This document shows positions 15,494-23,986 of a DNA stretch of 39,020 nt, in pieces. The notes below the pieces were generated by a model, which was not told where the DNA came from, ran no database searches, and saw only the letters and a list, made by a program, of their open reading frames with translations. The stretch comes from Candidatus Gastranaerophilales bacterium (GTDB taxonomy: Bacteria; Cyanobacteriota; Vampirovibrionia; Gastranaerophilales; Gastranaerophilaceae): the NCBI GenBank assembly GCA_944322885.1, contig CALUQH010000035.1:1-39020 (forward strand), read 5' to 3'. How positions within the stretch are numbered: the stretch's first letter is position 1; the number at the start of each line of letters is the position of its first letter. A program made the translations under genes and the position numbers.

Positions 15494-16998
15494 TTACCTT
15501 CGCATTTTTCTGAGACTTTAACAGACGGTTTTTCCGTTGAGCAAAAATGATCTCTGTCAACATAGTATTCGCCTTCAAGCGGGAATATTGTCATCCAGAG
15601 GTTTTCTCTCCAGTCTTTATCCAGAATTTCTTTTACATCCTTTGAATATTTATCGATTTTTGATGTAATTTCAGGATTTGTCAGGTAAGCCGCAGCATTT
15701 TCATGAGTTTCATACGGTTTAAACTGTTCATAATATTTGCGCAAAACTTCCGGTCTGTCTACAATCATACAGGGTCTGAGCATATTGCCGTCTTCATAGG
15801 GAATACCGTCCCTGATAGCCCTCATGAAAGGAGATGCCAAAGCTTCTGTAAGTGTACAGTCCTTAAGATTGTGTGTTGCCAGATGAACAAATGTACACGG
15901 TTCAACATCACCTCTGGGGTTAACGTGAATATATTGTCTGCCGCCTGCAATACAGCCCATCATTTCAGGACCGTCACCCCAAAAATCAACTGTCATCATT
16001 GGCAAAGTATTTCTTGCATTATAAACGGCTTTCAAAATTTGCTGTCTTTGTTCGGCGTTTGGAACCATACTTACATCAGGACTGTCGCCAACCGGAACAT
16101 AGTGGAAAAACCATGCCCATAGAACTCCTTTGTCCGAAAGCATTTTCATAAATTCGTCAGAGGTAACTTCATCACAGTTCTGACTGGTTGCTGTAATACT
16201 TGCTCCAAAGAAAATTCCGGCTTTTTTGAGCATATCCATTTTTTCCATAACCATGTCAAAACAGCCCTCGCCTCTCACTGCATCAGTATTTTCTTTCAAA
16301 CCGCCGATTGAAAACATTGGCTGAACATTCCCTAATTTTTTTAATTTTTCAACTGTTTTTTCGGTAATCAATGAACCGTTTGTGAATGTAATAAATGTAC
16401 AGTCATTAAATTCTTCGGCAAGTTCCAAAAATTCTTTTCTTGCAAAAGGTTCGCCGCCGACAACCGGAATTATGTGAATACCCATAACATCACGGGCTTC
16501 CGTAAATATTTCTCTCCATTTTTCTTTTGTAAGGTCTTCTTTTACATCATATTCATGCGCCCAGCACCCCTTGCAGTTGAAGTTGCAGCGTTTTGTAATA
16601 CTTGCCAAAAGAACAGTCGGCGGGAAGAATCCGTTTTTCTCGTTAAATTCCGTACGTTTTCTCAAATTATCACCGTAGTAACCGTTTACAAAGAAATTTT
16701 TAATCCATTTGTTTCTGCAATTCGGATCAAGTTCGGTTAAAATCTTTTTCCACCAATAAAGGTGCGGATGTTCGGATTTGAAAAGCCATTGCATTCTTCT
16801 TGCGTGATTTATACCGCCTTTTGAGCCTGATATTTTTTCAAAAATTTTTGCAAGGTTAATTAACTTTTCCTTGCTGAAATTATGACCTAAATAATTCAAC
16901 AGCATATCAATAGCAAAATCGTTAATTTTTAATTTGAGTTTATCAAACTTGCCCATTGAATTTGGCTGCCACACTGTTGATTGTTTTTGTACTCTCAT
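15472..16998 (-). CDS. Radical SAM enzyme with N-terminal extension and Cys-rich tail
   Basis: A radical SAM protein of about 508 residues. The cluster-binding CX3CX2C (CNFNCKGC) lies at about residue 128 after an N-terminal domain of about 120 residues. VVGGEPF is the GGE motif. Further cysteines (MGCIAGGR, VEPCTFVH, LRPCMIV) suggest an auxiliary Fe-S cluster of SPASM type, and the extreme C-terminus adds CEGKCACC. I use the ATG at 16998, with GGAGAGG upstream; it leaves a 16-nt leader after the candidate -10. The ATG at 17013 has no ribosome-binding site. Overlap with a PAP2 phosphatase and divergence from a lipid-kinase-like gene suggest a lipid or glycolipid substrate, which is inference only. 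Confidence 0.82.
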   Translation of the reverse strand: MRVQKQSTVWQPNSMGKFDKLKLKINDFAIDMLLNYLGHNFSKEKLINLAKIFEKISGSKGGINHARRMQWLFKSEHPHLYWWKKILTELDPNCRNKWIKNFFVNGYYGDNLRKRTEFNEKNGFFPPTVLLASITKRCNFNCKGCWAHEYDVKEDLTKEKWREIFTEARDVMGIHIIPVVGGEPFARKEFLELAEEFNDCTFITFTNGSLITEKTVEKLKKLGNVQPMFSIGGLKENTDAVRGEGCFDMVMEKMDMLKKAGIFFGASITATSQNCDEVTSDEFMKMLSDKGVLWAWFFHYVPVGDSPDVSMVPNAEQRQQILKAVYNARNTLPMMTVDFWGDGPEMMGCIAGGRQYIHVNPRGDVEPCTFVHLATHNLKDCTLTEALASPFMRAIRDGIPYEDGNMLRPCMIVDRPEVLRKYYEQFKPYETHENAAAYLTNPEITSKIDKYSKDVKEILDKDWRENLWMTIFPLEGEYYVDRDHFCSTEKPSVKVSEKCEGKCACCVK

Positions 16999-17021
16999 AT
17001 AACCTCTCCTCATTTTTCTTA

Positions 17022-17027
17022 ATTATA
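17022..17027 (-). promoter_or_regulatory. -10 box for the radical SAM/PAP2 transcript
   Basis: A minus-strand TATAAT places the start of transcription near 17015, giving a short leader that contains AGGAGAGG before the ATG at 16998. No convincing -35 hexamer is visible. Confidence 0.4.
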
Positions 17028-17065
17028 AGCCAAACATAAGAATTATTATCGAAAAATCAACCATA

Positions 17066-17094
17066 TTGATAACTTTTGTTAACCATGCAATAAT
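17066..17094 (+). promoter_or_regulatory. Promoter predicting a leaderless mRNA for the lipid-kinase gene
   Basis: TTGATA (17066-17071), a 17-bp spacer ending in TGC (extended -10), and AATAAT (17089-17094) are followed by exactly six bases and then the ATG. The expected start site is therefore the A of the start codon. The absence of a ribosome-binding site agrees. Confidence 0.6.
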
Positions 17095-17100
17095 CAGTTT

Positions 17101-17976
17101 ATGAAAAAGGTCCTTGTAGTAAACAATCCTAATTCCGGCAGGCGTCAGGCACTGAAATACAAAAAATCAGTGCTGAAATTTTTACTACACAATAATATAA
17201 GGTTTAAAAGCATCGGAATTGATGAATTAGAAAGTACAAATTTTGAAGAATTTGATACTGTGCTTGTAATAGGCGGAGACGGCACCGTAAATAAAATTAT
17301 CCCTTACGTAATTAATACGGACAAAGTTATAGGAATAATTCCTTCAGGGACTGCAAACCTTTTGGCCGCAAAACTTAAAATTCCGACGAATGTCAATAAA
17401 GCATTAAAAGTTATTGAAAAAGAAAAAATTACAAATATTGATTCGTTAAAAATCAATAATAAATTCGGAGTTCTTCGTTTTGGAATTGGGTATGATTCGG
17501 ATATTATATGCAAAACACCGCAATCTTTAAAAAATAAGTTTGGGTATTTTGCATATTTTCTTGCGGGAATTTTATTTGCTTTGAGATTAAAGCAAAAACA
17601 CTATACAATTTTTTATGATGATAGGAAGATTTCTGTTGTTGCAACCTGTATAATTGTTGCAAATGCCGGAAATATGTTCAGGGATTTATTTTCAATCTCT
17701 CAAAAATGCGAGCTGAATGACGGACTTTTGGACATTTTTATTTTGAAAGTAAAAAATCCGATAATGTTTTTTATAGAATTTTTGCAGATTATATTTGATA
17801 AAAAAAGTTCCGGCTCAAAAGCAATGTATTTTCAGAGTACAAATTTTAAAATAAAAAATGATTTTATAACAGGGCATATTGACGGAGAAAAACAAAAATT
17901 TAAGGGTGACATTGAAATCAACATCACCCCTAAATCTGTTAAAGTGTTTTCTAATGTTGATAATACAGAAAGGTAG
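17101..17976 (+). CDS. Diacylglycerol/sphingosine-kinase-like lipid kinase
   Basis: A 291-residue member of the DAGK catalytic-domain family (DgkB/YegS-like), which phosphorylates diacylglycerol or related lipids with ATP. VNNPNSGR opens the domain, VIGGDGTVN is the conserved nucleotide-binding loop (about residues 58-66), and IPSGTANLLA follows. A C-terminal beta domain includes the late GHIDGE motif typical of the family. Length is normal. It lacks a ribosome-binding site, and its promoter suggests a leaderless message. It is divergent from the radical SAM/PAP2 pair. In diderms such enzymes recycle diacylglycerol or form phosphatidate. Confidence 0.88.
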   Translation: MKKVLVVNNPNSGRRQALKYKKSVLKFLLHNNIRFKSIGIDELESTNFEEFDTVLVIGGDGTVNKIIPYVINTDKVIGIIPSGTANLLAAKLKIPTNVNKALKVIEKEKITNIDSLKINNKFGVLRFGIGYDSDIICKTPQSLKNKFGYFAYFLAGILFALRLKQKHYTIFYDDRKISVVATCIIVANAGNMFRDLFSISQKCELNDGLLDIFILKVKNPIMFFIEFLQIIFDKKSSGSKAMYFQSTNFKIKNDFITGHIDGEKQKFKGDIEINITPKSVKVFSNVDNTER

Positions 17977-17994
17977 AATAATTACCCACCCCAA

Positions 17995-18014
17995 CCCTCC
18001 CTGATTAGGGAGGG
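17995..18014. terminator. Perfect hairpin between the converging lipid-kinase and SLBB genes
   Basis: CCCTCCCT and AGGGAGGG form an exact 8-bp GC-rich stem with a GATT loop. It lies between two convergent stop codons but has no T-tract on either side. It may be a terminator or a copy of a dispersed repeat; its GC content is far above its surroundings. Confidence 0.5.
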
Positions 18015-18023
18015 AGCAGCAAT

Positions 18024-20585
18024 TTACCACTTGTTGATAGCAAATGCCATTACAATGATAGAAGCTATGCCTTTCAAAGTATCGCATACCGGCGTAATCC
18101 AGTCGTTGCCGGCAATTCTTCTCGGCACAACAATTGTGTCGCCCGGTTCTATTGAACTTCCGTTAGAAATTTTTTCGGCACGTCCGTTTACTGATACCTT
18201 GTAAAGTCTGAATTTATTTGCGTTCGGAGTGTAACCGCCGACTTCCTTAATATAGTATTTGGCATTGGCGCCTTTTTTGAATACAAATGACTGTTCGTTA
18301 TAAACTTCTCCTATTACACTTACGTGATTTGACGTTCTAGGGATATAAATATCATCGCCGTCCTGAACTTCAATGTTATCAAGGTCTTTTATTTTATCTA
18401 AATTATTGTTTTGAATATTAAGAGCTATCTGACCGTTATACTTATTTGCAATATTTTGATCATCAGCTTTCAACATTTCAAGCATATCCATTTTTGATTT
18501 TTGGTCGCCTTCTGTGGGTTTGTAGGCGCTTGCAATACGGCCTTCAATAAGTTTTATGTCACGCTCGTTATTTTTGTGTGCAAGTTCAACCTGTTTGCCT
18601 TGCAGATTAGTTCTTTTGAAAACAATTCCGCGGAGGTCTGCTTCCTGAGTAAGTCCGCCGGCCATTTCTATCATATCAACAAGCCTTTTGCCTTCCACGA
18701 ACGTATAAATACCGGGTTTTTTCACAAAACCGGAAACCTTAACGGTTTTCATAACTTCGTTTCCGCGCAAAGTTCTGAAAAAGATTTTGTCATCAGGCAT
18801 AATCGGAATTGACTTAATTCTGTCCGAATTAATCATAATATCATACAGGTAATAAACCTGAGTTGCGCCGTTTGTACTTGTAATTTCAACCGCAATATTT
18901 TCTGCCGGAATAAGTTTATTTGAGTTTGCGGTTGCAGCAGCAAGCTGAACATCATTTTTTTCGACCGAACCTTTGTAAGACACTTCGGGTTCTTTTGTTT
19001 CCTCAGGTGTTTTTGTATCAACATCGGATTCCAAAAACTGAATATCTGTCATAACATCATTCAATGTCATGCCCGTTATGTAAGTTAGATGTTTCGGAAT
19101 ATTTATACATCCGTAAACATCTACAAACATTGAATTTGTATTTTTATAAACATTAATAACATCTTTTGGCTGCAGTACGGGGTCATTCATGCCTGCAAAA
19201 AACTCTTTCAAGAAAATAGGTATAGTTTCAATAGAATTGTCTTTACCGGAAATTCTTCTGATAACGGCCTGATTAATAAATGTTTCTTCAAGCAATTCAT
19301 CTTCGCTTTTCAAGATATCAGACAACCTCATACCTTCTTTATACGCGTAAGTTGCAGGATGTTTTACGTTTCCCTGAATAGTTACAACATTTTCAGCTGT
19401 ATTATAAAGCTCCCTGAACTCAACCGCATCACCGCTTTTAAGTTTGGTATTCTTGGCATCATTCCAGGCAATGTTTTGTGCAACTCTTTGTTTTGAAGTC
19501 GCATCAAGACCGGTCAAAGTAACTTCAGTCACCTGGGTTGCAGGTAGGAGACCTCCTGCAAATGTTATTATTTTTTGGAGATTTTCACCCTCTTTTATTT
19601 CATAAATACCGGGAACAGTTACACCGTTTTTAATTGCAACAACGTCGCCGATTTTATCTACAAATATTTTGTCATTCGGACGTAAAATAATGCCGTCGTC
19701 GTTTCCCGAAAATAAAGCTTTATAAAGGTCTACGGATTTTGATTTCCCGTTAGATGTATAGGTAATATTTCTCAATGTACCTGTCTTTTTAACTCCGCCT
19801 GCGGCATTTAATGCATCCATCACAGAGGAATTATTACCTACAAGAATTTTACCGGGTCTTGCTACCTGACCATAAACAAATACTGAAAATTCCTGTCCTG
19901 AAGCTACGGTTAATTTAACCCGCAGGCTTTTATATTTCTGGGAAGCCAAACGGTTTGCTTCACTTTCAACTTCGCTGATTGTACGATTTTCGGCTTTAAT
20001 TAAACCTACCCCCTGAATAAATATCGAACCTTTTGAATCGACTTCTGTTTTTGTTGTGGGGTTAAGCAGGTTTGCACCGGAAATCGCCATAACATCCATA
20101 GAATCCCCGTACAAATAAACGTTAACCCTTTCACCAATATTTAATTTATAGTTATTGTCAAATTTACCGGTTGTACCGGTCATGGACGAAGTTGTTGATG
20201 TGAATAAATCATAACCAACCTGCTGTAACGGAGTACCGGTAAGTTCACTTTCTTTGCCGTTAAATAATTTTTCTATAGGACTCAACATTGAAAATTGCGA
20301 ATTTGTCTGCAGCGAGGTCTGATAATTATTACTGAACGCATTTGTATTTAATTCAACCTCTTCATTCTGCACCTGTCTTAATCTGGAAGATACCGCTTGC
20401 GACTGAGGTTGATATTGGGTTGTAGGCATTTGGTAGTTTGAATAAGCAGCCCCCTGAGTCATCTGAACCTGTGCATTCATTTGTTGTTGATTTTGGCTTT
20501 GAGAATTGGTATTATTAACAACCGCAAAAGCTGCCGGTTCAAAACAAAATGTGATAATCAATAATAAAGCAAATATTTTTTTCAT
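18024..20585 (-). CDS. Wza-like polysaccharide export protein with multiple SLBB domains
   Basis: An 853-residue outer-membrane/periplasmic exporter component. A signal peptide (MKKIFALLLIITFCFEPAAFA) is followed by a Gln/Asn-rich low-complexity stretch to about residue 100. The Poly_export domain begins near YKLNIGERVNVYLYGD. Several SLBB units follow, recognisable by repeats such as VYGQVARPGKILV, VPGIYEIKEGENLQKII, VKKPGIYTFVEGKRLVDMIEMAGG and VIGEVYNEQSFVF. A final hydrophobic segment (IASIIVMAFAIN) may anchor it. There is no lipobox cysteine at the cleavage site, unlike E. coli Wza, and it is more than twice as long. AAGGG precedes the ATG. It probably forms the exit channel partnering the Wzz-like protein at the other end of the locus. 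Confidence 0.9.
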   Translation of the reverse strand: MKKIFALLLIITFCFEPAAFAVVNNTNSQSQNQQQMNAQVQMTQGAAYSNYQMPTTQYQPQSQAVSSRLRQVQNEEVELNTNAFSNNYQTSLQTNSQFSMLSPIEKLFNGKESELTGTPLQQVGYDLFTSTTSSMTGTTGKFDNNYKLNIGERVNVYLYGDSMDVMAISGANLLNPTTKTEVDSKGSIFIQGVGLIKAENRTISEVESEANRLASQKYKSLRVKLTVASGQEFSVFVYGQVARPGKILVGNNSSVMDALNAAGGVKKTGTLRNITYTSNGKSKSVDLYKALFSGNDDGIILRPNDKIFVDKIGDVVAIKNGVTVPGIYEIKEGENLQKIITFAGGLLPATQVTEVTLTGLDATSKQRVAQNIAWNDAKNTKLKSGDAVEFRELYNTAENVVTIQGNVKHPATYAYKEGMRLSDILKSEDELLEETFINQAVIRRISGKDNSIETIPIFLKEFFAGMNDPVLQPKDVINVYKNTNSMFVDVYGCINIPKHLTYITGMTLNDVMTDIQFLESDVDTKTPEETKEPEVSYKGSVEKNDVQLAAATANSNKLIPAENIAVEITSTNGATQVYYLYDIMINSDRIKSIPIMPDDKIFFRTLRGNEVMKTVKVSGFVKKPGIYTFVEGKRLVDMIEMAGGLTQEADLRGIVFKRTNLQGKQVELAHKNNERDIKLIEGRIASAYKPTEGDQKSKMDMLEMLKADDQNIANKYNGQIALNIQNNNLDKIKDLDNIEVQDGDDIYIPRTSNHVSVIGEVYNEQSFVFKKGANAKYYIKEVGGYTPNANKFRLYKVSVNGRAEKISNGSSIEPGDTIVVPRRIAGNDWITPVCDTLKGIASIIVMAFAINKW

Positions 20586-20634
20586 ATAATCCCTTTTTAA
20601 TTAAAAAGTGTACTCCATGTTTTTATATTTTTTA

Positions 20635-21714
20635 TTATGTTATGGCAATTTCCATCAAAGATTTGATAGCCGGCCATTCAAGTTTCCACAGACCGGAAGC
20701 GTCAAGAGCGTAGTTGCCGACACATGCAAGTTTACAGTCCTTGCACTTGTTAACAGTTTCAATAAACAGCGGATCTTTAATTACATCTTTTAAAGGTCTG
20801 TTTCTAACGCTTATGAAAGGTTTTCTGTCATAGCATCTAAGCATTTCACCGTTTGAATAAATTACGGTTGCAATTCTGGGCCAGTGGCATTCATAGTATG
20901 TTTTTTTATTAATAATGTAATCCATAAAATAATAAGAATTTCTAATCGGATATCCCTGTTTTTTTAATTCCTTAATCTTGACAAACATCTGAGACAGTTG
21001 TTCATTTTCAAGCTCGGTTTCAATAACATTTTCAGCTTCTTCAGGTCTTGAAGCCGCTTTATTAACGGTAAAGTATAATAAAATATCCGCATCTTTACAG
21101 TATTGTGCGACTTCTTTTATTTGTTCAAAATTAGTCTGGGTTGAAACCGTACAGCATACATAAATTCTCATTTTAGGAGAATGGATTTTATGATATTCAA
21201 TACCTGACATAACCTTGTCGCAGATACCGGGCAGGTGGCGGATATCATCATGCGCTTTTCCGATTGCGTCCAACGATACAAACATTAAGTCCGTATATTT
21301 TGCAAAATCAGGATTTGTTTCAAGGTACCATCCGTTTGTTGCAATTTTTGTATACAGACCTGCATCATGCGAAGCTTTGCAAATTTGAGCAAAATCCTGC
21401 CTTAATAAGGGTTCCCCGCCCCACAAAATACTGTCCATATAGCCGATTTGTCCTGCTTCTGTTAATAATCTTACAATCTCATCAGTCGGCATGTCATCGG
21501 TGCCTTTTTTAGATTTCCAGAAGCAAAAATCGCAGTCACAGTTGCACATACTTGTGACCATCAATGAAAAACACAACGGTTTCGGGGTTTTAGAAAGACG
21601 GCTTGCAATGCATTCAAGCGCTCCCCCCCCGAGGTGTCTGTAATATTTTAAACGTTCAAAAGTCATTTTATTTCTTGATTCGTGTTTAACTTCGTTTTTT
21701 TCTTTTGTAATCAT
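20635..21714 (-). CDS. Radical SAM protein with C-terminal SPASM-like cysteines
   Basis: A 359-residue radical SAM enzyme. The CX3CX2C motif is CNCDCDFC at residues 57-64, followed by ILWGGEPLLR (GGE motif) and IATNGWYLE. Later cysteines in YECHWPR, MLRCYD and CKDCKLAC form the set expected for a SPASM/Twitch auxiliary cluster, and the TVIYSNGEMLRC spacing is typical. Such proteins modify peptides, cofactors or lipids. GAGGA lies six bases before the ATG. It lies upstream of the SLBB gene on the same strand, with about 50 bp between, so co-transcription is possible. The substrate cannot be deduced. It is distinct from the other radical SAM protein at 15.5 kb. Confidence 0.85.
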   Translation of the reverse strand: MITKEKNEVKHESRNKMTFERLKYYRHLGGGALECIASRLSKTPKPLCFSLMVTSMCNCDCDFCFWKSKKGTDDMPTDEIVRLLTEAGQIGYMDSILWGGEPLLRQDFAQICKASHDAGLYTKIATNGWYLETNPDFAKYTDLMFVSLDAIGKAHDDIRHLPGICDKVMSGIEYHKIHSPKMRIYVCCTVSTQTNFEQIKEVAQYCKDADILLYFTVNKAASRPEEAENVIETELENEQLSQMFVKIKELKKQGYPIRNSYYFMDYIINKKTYYECHWPRIATVIYSNGEMLRCYDRKPFISVRNRPLKDVIKDPLFIETVNKCKDCKLACVGNYALDASGLWKLEWPAIKSLMEIAIT

Positions 21715-21829
21715 CTCTATCCTCTTACTCCTCAGATATAATGTTTAATGTTCGTAACGTAACATGAATAAAATCACTTATCAAGAAAAACTAGACAAAT
21801 GGATACCAATAAGTAGTATAACTTTACAA

Positions 21830-22984
21830 TTATTTTTTTCTTAGTCTTTTTTTTCGTTTAACCAAATCTACAAAAGCTTCAATACGCGTAATATAACCGG
21901 CTTTTCCTGTCTGCTCATCCAATACAAGCGACATAACCGGAATATCTTCTTCACGGCTGACCTTCGGAAGGATATTTTGAGCAACTATCTCAGGCATACA
22001 AGAAAACGGTGAAATATGTATAACTCCGTCTATACCATGTTTTGCAGCATAAACAGTATCCCCTATTGTTTCAATACATTCACCGCCTATTGCCCTTTTC
22101 ATGTAGTCCTTGGAATATCTTACACTGCGTTCGCGGTGAGACTCTTTTCGATAAAAAAGCGACGGTTTTAAAACATGTTCAAGCCAATCCCCGAACATAA
22201 TCTGACGCTGAACTTCCACTCCCATTTCACCTAGCTCTTTTTCTATATTCTGGTTAGTGTAAGGGTCAAGCAATACAAAAAACTCTCCGATTAAATATAT
22301 TACAGGAACCTCTTTATTTCTATCTATCGGAATTTTTTTAAAATCTTCTATTATTCTCTTTTTTAAACGTTTTGCACCCAAGACGGAATTTGTTTCATCA
22401 GTAATTTTCAACCACTTTTCATAACACTTTTCGGCATCACCTTTATGTAATTCTCTCGGCCTTGTGTAAAATAAAAGTCGTTCTGCCGTATCTATTGCAA
22501 AAAATTTATTAAACCCGAGGCTAAATCCTTTATAATATCTGTAAGGATTAATACAATGCGTTACATGCCAGAAAGCATGAAGTGTCTGTTTCATCTTGCT
22601 TTTGTACATGTCAAAGATAACCATATCAAAATCATAGCCCATTGATTTTAAAGTTTTTTGAGCCATCTTTGTATAATTGCCCAAACGGCATGACCCGGGC
22701 GCCTGAAACATCATTAAAGTATTTGCACCTTTATCAAGCGACATTATATAATTTGCAAGATTAAGCTTATAAGGCAGACATATACCCTCAATACTATTTC
22801 TCACCCCGAGCTCCAACGCTTCATTGCTGTTTGCAGGCGGAATAACAACTTTCGCTCCTAACGAAACAAGCAGCGCTTTTAATGGGATATCAATTCTTCC
22901 CATTCTCGGCCATGCAATTATACGATCTTTGGCCGGAATTTTATTCTCCATTTTATTCTTTTCGTACTTTTCAGCAGCTTTCAT
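21830..22984 (-). CDS. 2-hydroxyacyl-CoA dehydratase/activase-related protein (DUF2229-like), copy B
   Basis: A 384-residue protein related to the HgdB/DUF2229 family, Fe-S proteins that work with or beside 2-hydroxyacyl-CoA dehydratases. Cysteines in GICLPYKLN, GSCRLGNY, GGECIET and SPFSCMPEI could hold a [4Fe-4S] cluster. SLVLDEQTGKAGYITRIEAF is the family's conserved C-terminal block, followed by a Lys/Arg-rich end. The ASKHA ATPase domain often fused to DUF2229 proteins is absent. It lies 21 bp after the PHP gene and shares its C-terminal block with the protein at 24-25 kb, so a three-gene operon is clear. Its biochemical function in this context is unknown. Confidence 0.78.
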   Translation of the reverse strand: MKAAEKYEKNKMENKIPAKDRIIAWPRMGRIDIPLKALLVSLGAKVVIPPANSNEALELGVRNSIEGICLPYKLNLANYIMSLDKGANTLMMFQAPGSCRLGNYTKMAQKTLKSMGYDFDMVIFDMYKSKMKQTLHAFWHVTHCINPYRYYKGFSLGFNKFFAIDTAERLLFYTRPRELHKGDAEKCYEKWLKITDETNSVLGAKRLKKRIIEDFKKIPIDRNKEVPVIYLIGEFFVLLDPYTNQNIEKELGEMGVEVQRQIMFGDWLEHVLKPSLFYRKESHRERSVRYSKDYMKRAIGGECIETIGDTVYAAKHGIDGVIHISPFSCMPEIVAQNILPKVSREEDIPVMSLVLDEQTGKAGYITRIEAFVDLVKRKKRLRKK

Positions 22985-23005
22985 ATAATTTATACTAGCA
23001 TAAAT

Positions 23006-23986
23006 TTAACAAATCATTACAGGATTTGAATAAATCCACGGTTTTCCATTTAGAAAAACCTCTATCCTATATTTTCCGTTTTGGGCAGCCTCATATTTTA
23101 ATACTTTAGAATTTTCTTCTCTGACACATTTACCGTCATATATTATTTTAATTTGAGATTTAACGGAAAGTTTTACGAAAATGCATCTGTTATCCACTGA
23201 AATTAAAGGGATTTCATCTCTTACATGCCTGTTAACAATTATATTGTTTCCTGATTTTAATGAAGTTAAAATAATTTGTTTTTGTTCTTCAAAATTATCA
23301 GGGATTTTTTCTTTTAGTGTAATTATATTTGCAAGCGTTCTGAAACATGTTTTATACGGAAAAACTTTTACAGGGAAAATGTACTTGGAAATCTTCAGGG
23401 CATGAGCATCAACCCCGCCTATTGCCGGAACAATTTCAGATGTTTGACGGTTCAAATCGTCCCACCATTTTAGAGTTTCAGGATGAGGACCTTTTATAAG
23501 GTTATGTTTAAACAAATAAGCATAAGCAATCTTAAAAATATTGCTTTCATCGTAGTTATCCGCCCAATCAGAAAACCAGTTCCAAATTTCAACACCGTCG
23601 GGAGCTATTGATTTGTCAGACCATTTTAGAGGTTTTGCATGATTTCTTCTGTTTTCGGACTCATCGGGGTGAGCGGCAAAGCCAAATCCACCCTGCCTTC
23701 TAACATCTTCTATATAAACATTCGGATTATTAGGCTGAATAACATTGTTAATATTAAGGGCAAGATAATGATTACAGTTTTGAGGAGAAATTTCTTCTCC
23801 TTTAATTACGCAAACATCATTATAGATACCTTCTTCTATTGCCAACGAGTTATGATCGGTTATTATAATCCAGTCTAAACCCGCATTTTTTGCCGATTTT
23901 GAAATTTCATAAATATCGCCGGTTCCGTCCGAAAACTTTGAATGAATATGTACTGCTCCAGTATAATAAAATAATTTTTTTTTCAT
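23006..23986 (-). CDS. PHP-domain phosphoesterase
   Basis: A 326-residue protein of the PHP superfamily (polymerase and histidinol phosphatase). Metal ligands are visible in order: VHIHSKFSD (His 13 and 15), TDHNSL (Asp-His 44-45), KGEEIS (Glu 64/65), a His near 73, AAHPDES near residue 107, and GGVDAH late in the barrel. It resembles the small phosphoesterases that cleave nucleotide or sugar phosphates. The C-terminal 70 residues look like a beta-sandwich (LSVKSQIKIIYDGK). Its start codon directly abuts the stop of the preceding activase-like gene, so the two are translationally coupled. The substrate is unknown. Confidence 0.85.
   Translation of the reverse strand: MKKKLFYYTGAVHIHSKFSDGTGDIYEISKSAKNAGLDWIIITDHNSLAIEEGIYNDVCVIKGEEISPQNCNHYLALNINNVIQPNNPNVYIEDVRRQGGFGFAAHPDESENRRNHAKPLKWSDKSIAPDGVEIWNWFSDWADNYDESNIFKIAYAYLFKHNLIKGPHPETLKWWDDLNRQTSEIVPAIGGVDAHALKISKYIFPVKVFPYKTCFRTLANIITLKEKIPDNFEEQKQIILTSLKSGNNIIVNRHVRDEIPLISVDNRCIFVKLSVKSQIKIIYDGKCVREENSKVLKYEAAQNGKYRIEVFLNGKPWIYSNPVMIC

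Noticed and set aside
17995-18014. Classical intrinsic terminator at the GC-rich hairpin
   Set aside because: The stem is perfect but no T-tract follows on either strand. It is kept as a lower-confidence hairpin, not a confident terminator.
20593-20608. Perfect palindrome CTTTTTAATTAAAAAG before the SLBB gene
   Set aside because: It consists almost only of A and T runs, overlaps the ribosome-binding region and has no second copy, so chance is the likeliest cause.
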